Shown in pieces: positions 1-8,441 of a stretch of DNA of 64,000 nt. The position numbers and the translations under genes are program-made. Positions within the stretch are counted from its first letter, which is position 1; each line of letters opens with the position of its first letter. Source of the DNA: Polynucleobacter sp. MWH-UH35A (GTDB taxonomy: Bacteria > Pseudomonadota > Gammaproteobacteria > Burkholderiales > Burkholderiaceae); NCBI RefSeq assembly GCF_018687075.1, contig NZ_CP061285.1, positions 434,001 through 498,000 on the forward strand. The letters run 5' to 3'. The notes under the pieces were generated by a model, which was given only the letters and a program-made list of their open reading frames with translations, was not told the origin of the DNA and searched no databases.

Positions 1-601
1 AGAACTGAGTCACTACACGGGATGAACCTTCTTTTGGTGTGTAGATGCTATCTAAGCCAGGGCCAATCCAGTTAAACGGACGGAAGAGGGTAAAGCGCAA
101 ACCTTCCATGCCATAACCCCAGATCACGCGATCCATTAATTGTTTAGAACATGCGTAGATCCAGCGTGGCTTATTGATAGGGCCGTAGATCATATTCGAT
201 TTGGACGGATCGAACTCGCCGTCTTCGCACATGCCATAAACCTCAGAGGTTGATGGAAATACTAAATGCTTTTTGTATTTCACAGCAGAACGCACGATTG
301 GTAAATTGGCTTCGAAGTCGAGCTCAAATACTTTTAGTGGCTGCTGTACATAGGTGGCTGGAGTTGCAATCGCTACTAAAGGCAGAATGACGTCGCATTT
401 ACGGATGTGATATTCAACCCATTCTTTATTGATGGTGATGTCACCTTCAAAGAAATGCATACGTGGATGATTGATTAAGTCACCAAGGCGATCATTTTGC
501 ATATCCATGCCATAGACATCCCAATCGGTTGTCTCAAGAATGCGCTTGGAAAGGTGGTGACCAATAAAACCGTTCACACCAAGAATGAGTACTTTTTTCA
601 T
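1..601 (-). CDS. arnA: UDP-glucuronate decarboxylase (ArnA C-terminal domain type), partial
   Basis: The 3' part runs off the left edge; about 200 residues are visible. It is an extended short-chain dehydrogenase. A Rossmann GVNGFIGHH motif lies at the very N-terminus, STSEVYG carries the catalytic Ser/Thr region, and YACSK is the YxxxK pair. These match the decarboxylase domain of ArnA, which oxidises and decarboxylates UDP-glucuronic acid to UDP-4-keto-pentose with NAD in the cytoplasm. In E. coli this domain is fused behind a formyltransferase; here it has its own ATG at 601, 37 bases downstream of the formyltransferase gene. It is the last visible gene of the arn operon. A deformylase (arnD) may lie beyond the edge; that is inference. 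A UDP-xylose synthase role is the main alternative. Confidence 0.88.
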   Translation of the reverse strand, partial: MKKVLILGVNGFIGHHLSKRILETTDWDVYGMDMQNDRLGDLINHPRMHFFEGDITINKEWVEYHIRKCDVILPLVAIATPATYVQQPLKVFELDFEANLPIVRSAVKYKKHLVFPSTSEVYGMCEDGEFDPSKSNMIYGPINKPRWIYACSKQLMDRVIWGYGMEGLRFTLFRPFNWIGPGLDSIYTPKEGSSRVVTQF

Positions 602-638
602 CTTTACTGCCTCGTTTTAATCTAATAAGTGTTGCTAC

Positions 639-1508
639 TCAGTTGCTAGCTGGAAACCATTCCAAGATTTCTACTGCTTGGCGGTCGCCGCAAATACCGA
701 ATACCTGATTATCAACCACTTGGATGCCACAAACCCCAAGATCGAGATTGGCTGGAAATGGCCCATTTAAGCCGGTCCTGGCAACAATCATTACCTTGCC
801 CTGATGGTCCGTGAAGGCGCCGGGATATGGGGGTGCAACTGCTCTCACGAGGTCATGGACCTGTTTGGCAGTCTGGTTCCAATGAATTTGCCCATCTGCA
901 GGCTTTCGACCCCCAAAATAGCTGCCTTTTTGGAGTTCATTCGGTCTGCGAGGAACTTTGCCCTTTAGGAGGCTGGGTAAAACTTGGTCAATAACACTCA
1001 CGGCCGCCTGACTGACTTTGCCAAATACATCGGTAGCGGTTTCATTCGGACCAATACTGATTGCCACCTGCCCAACGATATCCCCTGCATCCGGTTTGGC
1101 CTCCATCACATGCAGGGTTGCGCCAGTTTCAGTTTCGCCATGAAGGATCGCCCAGTTTACGGGGGCACGACCACGGTATTTCGGAAGTAGTGAGCCATGC
1201 ATATTCAGTGCGGCAATTTTTGCGCACTTCAAAATCTGCTCTGGAATCATGAAGCGATAGTAGAGGGAAAAAATATAATCTGGAGCAAGAGCTTGCAGCT
1301 TCGGAATTAAATTGACTAATTCATTCGCGTTGGGCGCAATGTAAGGGATATTTTTCTCAGCACACAGTTTTGCCACACTCCCAAACCAAACATTCTCATT
1401 AGGATCGTCCTGATGGGTAACTACAAGATCAATTTGTATGCCCGCATTGAGAAGCGCTTTGAGGCAGTTGACGCCAACATCGTGATAAGCAAAGACGACT
1501 GCGTGCAA
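639..1508 (-). CDS. UDP-4-amino-4-deoxy-L-arabinose formyltransferase (ArnA N-terminal domain as a separate protein)
   Basis: A 289-residue protein of the methionyl-tRNA formyltransferase-like fold. The segment LNMHGSLLPKYRGRAPVNWA, near residues 101-120, contains the formyl-transfer Asn and His signature, and a C-terminal Fmt-like domain follows. In ArnA this domain transfers formyl from 10-formyl-tetrahydrofolate to the amino group of UDP-Ara4N. Here it is free-standing, with the partner decarboxylase as the next gene. The start is a TTG directly abutting the TAA of the arnC-like gene, so translation is probably coupled. Being in the arn cluster argues against a second Met-tRNA formyltransferase. 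Function is inferred from family and context. Confidence 0.85.
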   Translation of the reverse strand: MHAVVFAYHDVGVNCLKALLNAGIQIDLVVTHQDDPNENVWFGSVAKLCAEKNIPYIAPNANELVNLIPKLQALAPDYIFSLYYRFMIPEQILKCAKIAALNMHGSLLPKYRGRAPVNWAILHGETETGATLHVMEAKPDAGDIVGQVAISIGPNETATDVFGKVSQAAVSVIDQVLPSLLKGKVPRRPNELQKGSYFGGRKPADGQIHWNQTAKQVHDLVRAVAPPYPGAFTDHQGKVMIVARTGLNGPFPANLDLGVCGIQVVDNQVFGICGDRQAVEILEWFPASN

Positions 1509-2471
1509 TTATTTTTTCTCTAGAACAGTTTGCACAACGTAGCGAGGGCGGTTGCGGATTTGCTGATAGATGCGACCAATATATTCACCTAAAAGACCGA
1601 GTCCGAAGAGCATGACGCCAATTAAGAAGAAGGTTAGGGCGAAGAGGGTGAATACACCCTCCACCTCAGCGCCTAGAACAAAGCGGCGTACCAGTAGGTA
1701 AGCAAACAAGCTGCCTGCAGCTAGGGATAGCAACATACCGAGGATCGAGAAGATCTGTAGCGGCATGATGGAGAAGCCGGTAACCAAATCAAAATTTAGG
1801 CGAATCAGTTGGTAAAGGCTGTATTTAGATTCACCTGCAAAACGTTCTTCATGCTTAACAGTAATTTCCACTGGGTTTGCGGAGAAGGTGTATGCGAGCG
1901 CAGGGATGAATGTATTACTCTCATCACATTGACGAACTAAATCAACAATACGGCGACTGTAGCCTCGCAACATGCACCCTTGATCAGTCATCGTGATGCG
2001 GGTGATGTTTTCACGCAAACGATTCATAGCGCGTGAAGCAAATTTTCTGAAGAAGCTATCGCGACGATCAGCGCGTATGGTACCGACATAATCATGACCT
2101 TTTAATAGCTGTTCAGTCAGCGCATCAATTTCTTCTGGAGGATTTTGTAAGTCTGCATCCAAGGTAATGATGTGTTCACCTTTGGCGTATTCAAAGCCAG
2201 CCATGATGGCCATATGTTGACCAAAATTGCTATGAAATAAAACGGCGCGTGTGACATCGAGGCGGAGTTCAACTTGCTTGGAAAGGATGCCGGCGGAGCG
2301 ATCTTTGCTGCCATCATTCACAAACACAATTTCATAGGTAATCTTGCGTTTGGCGGCTAGTGCATCCAAAGCGGGGTAAAGGCGATCAAATAGGGCCTGG
2401 AGACCATCTTCCTCGTTGTAGACGGGAATAACAATGCTGAGTGTTGGGTTGGCAACTAAATTTGCAGTCAT
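1509..2471 (-). CDS. arnC: Undecaprenyl-phosphate 4-deoxy-4-formamido-L-arabinose transferase
   Basis: A 320-residue family 2 glycosyltransferase. It has an N-terminal GT-A domain (VIPVYNEE near residue 15, DADLQNPPEE as the DxD region near 105) and two C-terminal membrane segments around 230-300. That architecture and length fit ArnC, which moves Ara4-formyl-N from UDP to undecaprenyl phosphate on the inner face of the membrane. It follows arnB by about 40 bases and precedes the formyltransferase without a gap. Related polyprenyl-phosphate glycosyltransferases look alike; the arn neighbours decide the call. Confidence 0.88.
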   Translation of the reverse strand: MTANLVANPTLSIVIPVYNEEDGLQALFDRLYPALDALAAKRKITYEIVFVNDGSKDRSAGILSKQVELRLDVTRAVLFHSNFGQHMAIMAGFEYAKGEHIITLDADLQNPPEEIDALTEQLLKGHDYVGTIRADRRDSFFRKFASRAMNRLRENITRITMTDQGCMLRGYSRRIVDLVRQCDESNTFIPALAYTFSANPVEITVKHEERFAGESKYSLYQLIRLNFDLVTGFSIMPLQIFSILGMLLSLAAGSLFAYLLVRRFVLGAEVEGVFTLFALTFFLIGVMLFGLGLLGEYIGRIYQQIRNRPRYVVQTVLEKK

Positions 2472-2512
2472 GCTGCAATTTTGCCTGATTCTGTGGGTTT
2501 AACCCAAGAACA

Positions 2513-3676
2513 CTAGTTTTTGCGGTATTTCAGCAAAATTCCGACCAATCCCCTAGCTATACGGCCAATATCTTCATCTGCCATTGAGGGAAATAGGGGG
2601 AGAGTGAGAATGGATCGACCAATGCGTTCAGCGATGGGCGTACCCGATGTTTTGTAACCTTGGTTCTTGTAAAGCGTGAAACCAGTAATTGCAGGGTAAT
2701 GAACGCCAGTACCAATACCTAAATCTTTTAACTCTCTCATTACTTGGGCGCGATCGGCATTTAATTTCTCAAGGGGCAAAACAACTTGAAACATGTGCCA
2801 GTTGCTGTCAGTAAAGTTTTCCACTGGAAGTTCTAGATGCAAACTTTCCAAGCCGGCGGATTTCAATTCACCGCGGATGACATCAAAGTATTGGCGCGCT
2901 AATTGTGCACGACGCGCTTGATATGCAGGTAGTTGCTTTAGTTGCTCAAGGCCAATCGCCGCATTCACATCTGTCAAGTTATCTTTGCCGCCCAATACAT
3001 CCACATCCATGCCGTCCATACCTTGACGGGTTAATCCCTGCAAGCGGAACTTCTCTGCAAGTTTTGCTTCATCAGCATTATTGAGCACAAGGCAACCACC
3101 CTCAATGGTGGTGAGATTTTTATTGGCCTGAAAGCTGAAGCTCACTAGGTCACCAAAGCTGCCAATCTTCTTCCCTTGCCACTGTGAGCCAAAGGCCTGC
3201 GCAGCATCTTCAATCACACGAAGATGATGCTGTTTCGCAATGGCGTAGAGCTGATCCATATCAACAGGTAAGCCAGCTAAATAGACCGGCATGATCGCAC
3301 GTGTCTTTGGCGTGATTGCAGCAGCAACTTTATTCAAATCAATATTGCGTGTTATAGGATCAATATCGACGAATACTGGTTTTGCGCCAACACTCAAAAT
3401 GACATTCGAGGTTGCAACCCAAGAAATGGGCGTAGTAAGTACTTCATCGCCAGGACCAATACCTGCAACTTGCAAAGCAATCTTCATGGTTGCTGTGCCA
3501 TTGGCAAAACAACGCACTGGACGACCGCCAAAGTATTCTCTAAGGGTTGACTCAAACTCTGCCAGCTTTGGGCCAGATGTAACCCAACCCGAACGTAATA
3601 CATCCGATACAGCATCAATCGTTTCTTGATTAAAGCTGGGTCGTGTAAAAGGAATAAATGTGGAGCTGTTTGACAT
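2513..3676 (-). CDS. arnB: UDP-4-amino-4-deoxy-L-arabinose--oxoglutarate aminotransferase
   Basis: A 387-residue DegT/DnrJ/EryC1 sugar aminotransferase. Visible features are the N-terminal FTRPSFNQETIDAV segment, the EDAAQAFGS motif that binds the cofactor, and SFQANKNLTTIEGG, whose Lys takes the place of the PLP lysine. ArnB converts UDP-Ara4O to UDP-Ara4N with glutamate. Length matches the family (about 380). It lies 26 bases after arnT. DegT enzymes share this fold with other amino-sugar pathways, so the specific substrate rests on the complete arn context. Confidence 0.88.
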   Translation of the reverse strand: MSNSSTFIPFTRPSFNQETIDAVSDVLRSGWVTSGPKLAEFESTLREYFGGRPVRCFANGTATMKIALQVAGIGPGDEVLTTPISWVATSNVILSVGAKPVFVDIDPITRNIDLNKVAAAITPKTRAIMPVYLAGLPVDMDQLYAIAKQHHLRVIEDAAQAFGSQWQGKKIGSFGDLVSFSFQANKNLTTIEGGCLVLNNADEAKLAEKFRLQGLTRQGMDGMDVDVLGGKDNLTDVNAAIGLEQLKQLPAYQARRAQLARQYFDVIRGELKSAGLESLHLELPVENFTDSNWHMFQVVLPLEKLNADRAQVMRELKDLGIGTGVHYPAITGFTLYKNQGYKTSGTPIAERIGRSILTLPLFPSMADEDIGRIARGLVGILLKYRKN

Positions 3677-3702
3677 GATGCTTCTTATATTACTTCACTG
3701 TG

Positions 3703-5394
3703 TCACTGCAACCCACTCGATGTATCTGGGTGCTTCACAATCACTCTGCGAGAGTCGCGGCCGACTTCCTGCATGGGGAAGTTCTGAACCTTTAGTGCAT
3801 CAAATTGCTCTGGAACCATGAGGGCGTAGGCTGTTAGATCTTCCTGCCAACGGCTAATAAAGGCTTCTAAAGTTGGCATCCAAAGATCTGGTTCTTGATT
3901 TACACCAAATTCGAGTTCATCCGGTGACTCCACCATGATCATGGTTCGGCCTAAATAGAAGGGCACCGTGTGATCTAAAAGACGTACTGAATAGAAATTT
4001 ACTTTTTCAGGAATGGAGGCTTTTACTCGCTCAACCAAATCAATGCCAGAGACGGCGCGGCCTAAAGTCTCATGACCAGTTCCAGCGATGATGGCGCACA
4101 GAAAAAACCCACAAGCAAAGCTCACAATACTTTGAATGCCATTGCGTCTGCTTTGCCATGCAGCGTAAGCACTAAAACTCACTAAAGCTAGCAATGCGGC
4201 AATTACCCAATAACTATATTGCGCATAGGCTTCAATTTCATCGGGCCTAGCTTGCTTGCCAATCGCATCTAAAAAGAAAAACCCAACGCAGCCCAGAAGT
4301 GCAAAACCAAGTGTCTGCACTTTCCATGGGAGCGCCATGGAGTTGGTGTGCCCCAGCAAGCGATCTAAGCGATTGCCAATGATTAAAGCAAGGGCGGGAA
4401 AAACAGGAATGATGTAACCGGGCAACTTAGAGTGAGAGACGCTGAAGAATGCAAAGATCACCACAAACCAGCATACCAATAACCAGCTAGGCGAGAACTC
4501 CCGACGACGCTCAGTCCACGCCTGGATAACCGCCCCAGGGATTTGCAGGGCCCAAGGGAGGATGCCAATGAGCAGAAGCGGGACAAAGTAATAAATAGGA
4601 CCTGTTCTGCTGTGTGCATCTTGCGTGAAGCGTTGCAGATGCTCATGGATAAAGAAGAATTCCAAGAACTCGGGATTACGCTGCGCAACCAAAATAAACC
4701 AAGGTGCTGTGATAGCTAAGAACAAGATTGTTCCGCTAAATAAACGTAAGCGAGTCCAGATTTTCCAATCCCATGTGCTGATGGAGTAAGCAATAAAAAC
4801 CATCGCCGGAATTGCGGCACCGATCACACCCTTGGATAAAGTGGCGAGTGCCATAAAGATCCAACAAGCCCACATCCAATTGCGGCAACTATTTTTATGG
4901 TGAGAAGTTTGTGCAATCAATAGGCTACATAAAGCTGCAACTAAAAATGCAGACAAACCCATATCTAGTGAATTGAAGTGACCGCTAATGACCCACATGG
5001 GGCTGGATGCCAGAACAACGGCAGCTAACCATCCAGCTCTAGGATTAAAGATTCTTGCGCCAGTAAATCCAACCAGAAGAATGGTTAAGAAGCCGGTGAG
5101 CGCTGTCCATAGACGTGCTTGCCAATCACCAATGCCAAACACTTGAAAGGCAGTAGCAGTGGCCCAAGCTTGCAATGGTGGCTTTTCAAAATATTTATAG
5201 CCGTTGTAACGCGGGGTAATCCAGTCGCCAGTGACCAGCATTTCTCGGGCAATCTCCGCATAGCGCCCCTCGTCAGATGGAATAAGGTGACGGTAGTTAA
5301 GGGTGCCAAACCATAGCAGCGCATACAGGATGACCAAGAGCAAAATCTTGCCTGGATGAAGGGCTGAGGACTGCCGAATCTGGCCAAATTGCAT
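3703..5394 (-). CDS. arnT: Lipid A 4-amino-4-deoxy-L-arabinose transferase (GT39 family)
   Basis: A 563-residue polytopic membrane protein of the GT39 (PMT-like) family. It has about 11-13 hydrophobic segments, an N-terminal periplasmic loop with RHLIPSDEGRYAEIAREM containing the conserved acidic DEGRYAE motif, and HSKLPGYIIPVFPAL in the central part. ArnT transfers L-Ara4N from undecaprenyl phosphate to lipid A phosphates in the periplasm, lowering negative charge and sensitivity to cationic peptides. Its ATG overlaps the preceding stop by one base (TAATG). It leads the arn genes here, whereas in E. coli it follows arnA-arnD. Confidence 0.9.
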   Translation of the reverse strand: MQFGQIRQSSALHPGKILLLVILYALLWFGTLNYRHLIPSDEGRYAEIAREMLVTGDWITPRYNGYKYFEKPPLQAWATATAFQVFGIGDWQARLWTALTGFLTILLVGFTGARIFNPRAGWLAAVVLASSPMWVISGHFNSLDMGLSAFLVAALCSLLIAQTSHHKNSCRNWMWACWIFMALATLSKGVIGAAIPAMVFIAYSISTWDWKIWTRLRLFSGTILFLAITAPWFILVAQRNPEFLEFFFIHEHLQRFTQDAHSRTGPIYYFVPLLLIGILPWALQIPGAVIQAWTERRREFSPSWLLVCWFVVIFAFFSVSHSKLPGYIIPVFPALALIIGNRLDRLLGHTNSMALPWKVQTLGFALLGCVGFFFLDAIGKQARPDEIEAYAQYSYWVIAALLALVSFSAYAAWQSRRNGIQSIVSFACGFFLCAIIAGTGHETLGRAVSGIDLVERVKASIPEKVNFYSVRLLDHTVPFYLGRTMIMVESPDELEFGVNQEPDLWMPTLEAFISRWQEDLTAYALMVPEQFDALKVQNFPMQEVGRDSRRVIVKHPDTSSGLQ

Positions 5395-5771
5395 TAAACA
5401 GGTTCCACAATCAGCGCCAACAAGACTCGACGCCCTTCACCAACCAAAATGTTGTAGGTGCGACAGGCGGCTTGAGAGTCCATGATTTCAAAGCCAATTT
5501 TGGCGGAAATCAATGCGTTCAGTAGTTCTGGCTTCGGAAAACGTTGACGACTACCGGTCCCAATCAGGATTAATTCTGGTTTTAAATCAACGAGTTGCGT
5601 GAAATTATGGGCCTCTAGATCGTCAAATGTCTTAACTGGCCAATTGGAGATAGCGCCGTCAGAGCTGAGGACAACCGCATGGGCGTAAGGAATCTTATTG
5701 ATCTCTACGTAGCCATCGCCGTAGCCGGTGATCGTATTCGCTCCCGAATGGGGGTCAGATTGAAGCTTCAA
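5394..5771 (-). CDS. Mth938-like domain protein (DUF498/Xcc1710-like)
   Basis: A 125-residue soluble protein of the Mth938/NDUFAF3 fold family, which is widely conserved in proteobacteria and of uncertain bacterial function. Recognisable are YGDGYVEINK near residue 18 and the LILIGTGSRQRFP core that precedes the conserved MDSQAACRTYNIL segment. The stop overlaps the arnT start (TAATG), so the two are translationally coupled and this gene heads the arn transcript. Whether it contributes to lipid A modification is unknown; the linkage may be only operonic. The 80 bases upstream are shared with the divergent alaA gene. Confidence 0.85.
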   Translation of the reverse strand: MKLQSDPHSGANTITGYGDGYVEINKIPYAHAVVLSSDGAISNWPVKTFDDLEAHNFTQLVDLKPELILIGTGSRQRFPKPELLNALISAKIGFEIMDSQAACRTYNILVGEGRRVLLALIVEPV

Positions 5772-5850
5772 GTGGACTCTCTGTCATAATTATGTGGATT
5801 ATAGCTAGCTGTTTTTTCTCATATTTCAAGAACTTACCCTTAAATTAATT

Positions 5851-7107
5851 GTGAAACCAATCCGAAAGTCCCAAAAGCTCGATAACGTCTGTTATGACAT
5901 ACGTGGGCCGGTGCTCGAGCTTGCTCAGCGGATGGAGGAAGAGGGTCACAAAATCATCAAATTAAACATCGGAAACGTAGGGGTTTTCGGTTTTGATCCA
6001 CCTGAAGAGATTCAGTTGGACATGATCCGCAATTTGAGTAACGCATCCGCTTACTCCGATTCCAAAGGCATTTTTGCTGCTCGAAAAGCCATCATGCAGT
6101 ATTGCCAGGAAAAGGGCATTCAAGGTGTGACATTGGATGACGTTTATACCGGTAACGGCGTTTCAGAACTCATCGTGCTTTCGATGAACGCACTCTTAAA
6201 TGATGGCGATGAGGTTTTAGTGCCAACACCAGATTACCCGCTGTGGACTGCTGCCGTGAGTTTGTCGAGTGGCACACCAGTTCACTATCTTTGTGATGAA
6301 GCCAAAGGCTGGGAGCCGGACTTAAATGATTTGCGTAAAAAAATTACACCGCGCACTAAAGCAATTGTTGTAATTAATCCCAATAATCCGACTGGCGCAA
6401 TCTATTCAAAAGAAGTGTTGTTGGAGATGATTCAGATTGCGCGCGAGCATGGTTTGATTTTGTTTGCCGATGAGATTTACGACAAGATGTTGTATGACGG
6501 TGAGAAGCATATCTCCCTCGCATCTTTATCGACGGATGTAGTTACCATCACCTTTAACGGCCTATCTAAGAATTACCGTTCCTGCGGCTATCGCGCTGGA
6601 TGGATGATTGTCTCGGGTGATAAAGAGATGGTTCGTGACTATATTGAAGGCTTAAACATGTTGGCCTCAATGCGTTTGTGTGCAAACGTGCCAGGCCAGT
6701 ATGCAATTCAAACGGCATTGGGTGGTTATCAGAGTATTAATGATTTAGTAGGCGAGGGCGGCCGTCTTGCAAAACAACGCGATCTTGCATGGAAACTCAT
6801 TACGGATATTCCAGGTGTGACTTGCGTCAAACCCAAATCTGCTTTGTATTTATTCCCAAGGCTAGACCCTGAGGTTTATCCGATTGAAGATGATCAGCAG
6901 TTTGTTGCTGACCTCTTGAAGGAAGAAAAAGTATTGTTAGTGCAGGGCTCTGGTTTTAACTGGGGTAAACCGGATCACTTCCGCGTAGTGTTCTTGCCTC
7001 ATGAAGATGTTCTTAAGGAGGCTATTGGCCGCCTTGCACGTTTTCTGGAGCGTTATCGTAATAAAAACAGCCGCAAGGCTTCTTCAACTGCAGCAAAGGC
7101 ATCATGA
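5851..7107 (+). CDS. alaA: Alanine-synthesising PLP aminotransferase
   Basis: A 418-residue class I aminotransferase with very strong resemblance to E. coli AlaA. The N-terminus carries KLDNVCYDIRGPVL, NPNNPTGA is near 177, and the PLP lysine is K240 in FNGLSKNYR. AlaA makes alanine from pyruvate and glutamate in the cytosol. The start is GTG, chosen because the encoded KSQKLDNVCYDIRGP matches the conserved N-terminus; no good Shine-Dalgarno is visible. Its TGA overlaps the hom start (ATGA). The order alaA-hom-thrC recurs in Burkholderiaceae. A short Ser/Ala-rich C-terminal tail extends past the usual 405 residues. Confidence 0.9.
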   Translation: MKPIRKSQKLDNVCYDIRGPVLELAQRMEEEGHKIIKLNIGNVGVFGFDPPEEIQLDMIRNLSNASAYSDSKGIFAARKAIMQYCQEKGIQGVTLDDVYTGNGVSELIVLSMNALLNDGDEVLVPTPDYPLWTAAVSLSSGTPVHYLCDEAKGWEPDLNDLRKKITPRTKAIVVINPNNPTGAIYSKEVLLEMIQIAREHGLILFADEIYDKMLYDGEKHISLASLSTDVVTITFNGLSKNYRSCGYRAGWMIVSGDKEMVRDYIEGLNMLASMRLCANVPGQYAIQTALGGYQSINDLVGEGGRLAKQRDLAWKLITDIPGVTCVKPKSALYLFPRLDPEVYPIEDDQQFVADLLKEEKVLLVQGSGFNWGKPDHFRVVFLPHEDVLKEAIGRLARFLERYRNKNSRKASSTAAKAS

Positions 7108-8414
7108 AACCGATTCAAGTAGGTCTGTTAGGTATTGGCACTGTTGGTGGTGGCGTATTCACTGTTCTCGAGCGTAATCAAGATGAGATTACTCGCCGTG
7201 CTGGGCGTGGAATTCGTATTAATACAGTCGCCGATTTAAATGTAGAGCGCGCCAAAGAGCTTGTTAAAGATCGTGCACAAGTGGTGAGCGATGCTCGTGC
7301 CGTCATTAATAACCCAGAGATTGATATCGTTGTTGAGTTAATCGGTGGTTACGGCATCGCTAAAGATTTGGTTCTTGAAGCGATCGCTGCTGGCAAGCAT
7401 GTAGTGACAGCCAATAAGGCATTAATCGCCGTACATGGTAATGAGATTTTTAAAGCGGCACATGCTAAAGGCGTGATGGTTGCCTTTGAAGCTGCCGTTG
7501 CAGGTGGCATTCCTATTATTAAAGCATTGCGTGAAGGTTTAACCGCTAACCGCATTGAATGGATTGCCGGCATCATTAACGGTACGACCAATTTCATCTT
7601 GTCGGAGATGCGCGATAAAGGTTTGGATTTTGGGACCGTTCTCAAAGAAGCTCAGCGCTTAGGTTACGCAGAAGCTGACCCTACTTTTGATATCGAAGGG
7701 GTTGATGCTGCGCATAAAGCGACCATCATGAGTGCGATTGCATTTGGTATTCCAATGCAGTTCGAAAAAGCGCACATTGAGGGCATCACTAAATTAGATG
7801 CCATTGATATTAAATATGCTGAGCAATTAGGCTATCGCATCAAGTTACTTGGCATTGCTAAGAAAACATCCACCGGCGTGGAGTTGCGTGTACACCCAAC
7901 ATTAATTCCTTCTAAGCGTTTGATTGCAAACGTTGAAGGCGCTATGAATGCCGTTCAAGTATTTGGTGATGCAGTGGGTACTACCTTGTATTACGGCAAA
8001 GGTGCAGGGTCGGAGCCTACGGCGTCTGCTGTTATTGCTGATTTGGTGGATATCACTCGCTTGCTTAGCGCTGATGCGGAGCACCGCGTTCCTTACTTGG
8101 CCTTCCAGCCAGATGCTGTACATGACACACCAGTGCTACCTATCGGCGAGATCACCACTAGCTATTACTTGCGCTTGCGTGTAGCTGATCAAGCTGGTGT
8201 ATTGGCTGACATTACAAAGATTTTGGCTTCACATGGTGTATCTATTGATGCGCTTTTGCAAAAAGAGGCTGATGAGGGCGAGAGTCAGACTGATTTAGTC
8301 GCTTTGACTCACGAAACTAAAGAGAAGAATATGCTTGCCGCAATCAAAGAGATTCAAGCTCTCAAAACAGTTGCCGGCGAAGTGGTAAAGATCCGTTTAG
8401 AAAATCTGTCTTAA
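7104..8414 (+). CDS. hom: Homoserine dehydrogenase
   Basis: A 436-residue enzyme reducing aspartate semialdehyde to homoserine with NAD(P)H, the branch toward threonine, methionine and isoleucine. It has a Rossmann GLLGIGTVGGGV motif at the N-terminus, the catalytic region with GIINGTTNFIL near 155 and GYAEADPTFDIEGVDAAHK near 195, and a C-terminal ACT domain (about 350-425) expected to sense threonine. The length fits the monofunctional ACT-containing form, not an aspartokinase fusion. It starts inside the alaA stop (ATGA) and is followed after 27 bases by thrC. Confidence 0.95.
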   Translation: MKPIQVGLLGIGTVGGGVFTVLERNQDEITRRAGRGIRINTVADLNVERAKELVKDRAQVVSDARAVINNPEIDIVVELIGGYGIAKDLVLEAIAAGKHVVTANKALIAVHGNEIFKAAHAKGVMVAFEAAVAGGIPIIKALREGLTANRIEWIAGIINGTTNFILSEMRDKGLDFGTVLKEAQRLGYAEADPTFDIEGVDAAHKATIMSAIAFGIPMQFEKAHIEGITKLDAIDIKYAEQLGYRIKLLGIAKKTSTGVELRVHPTLIPSKRLIANVEGAMNAVQVFGDAVGTTLYYGKGAGSEPTASAVIADLVDITRLLSADAEHRVPYLAFQPDAVHDTPVLPIGEITTSYYLRLRVADQAGVLADITKILASHGVSIDALLQKEADEGESQTDLVALTHETKEKNMLAAIKEIQALKTVAGEVVKIRLENLS

Positions 8415-8441
8415 GCAAAACTCAGAAACTCAGCAAAATCC

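Noticed and set aside
5760..5771. TTGAAGCTTCAA palindrome at the start of the Mth938-like gene
   Set aside because: It lies in the first codons of the gene and is explained by coding sequence; no support for an operator.
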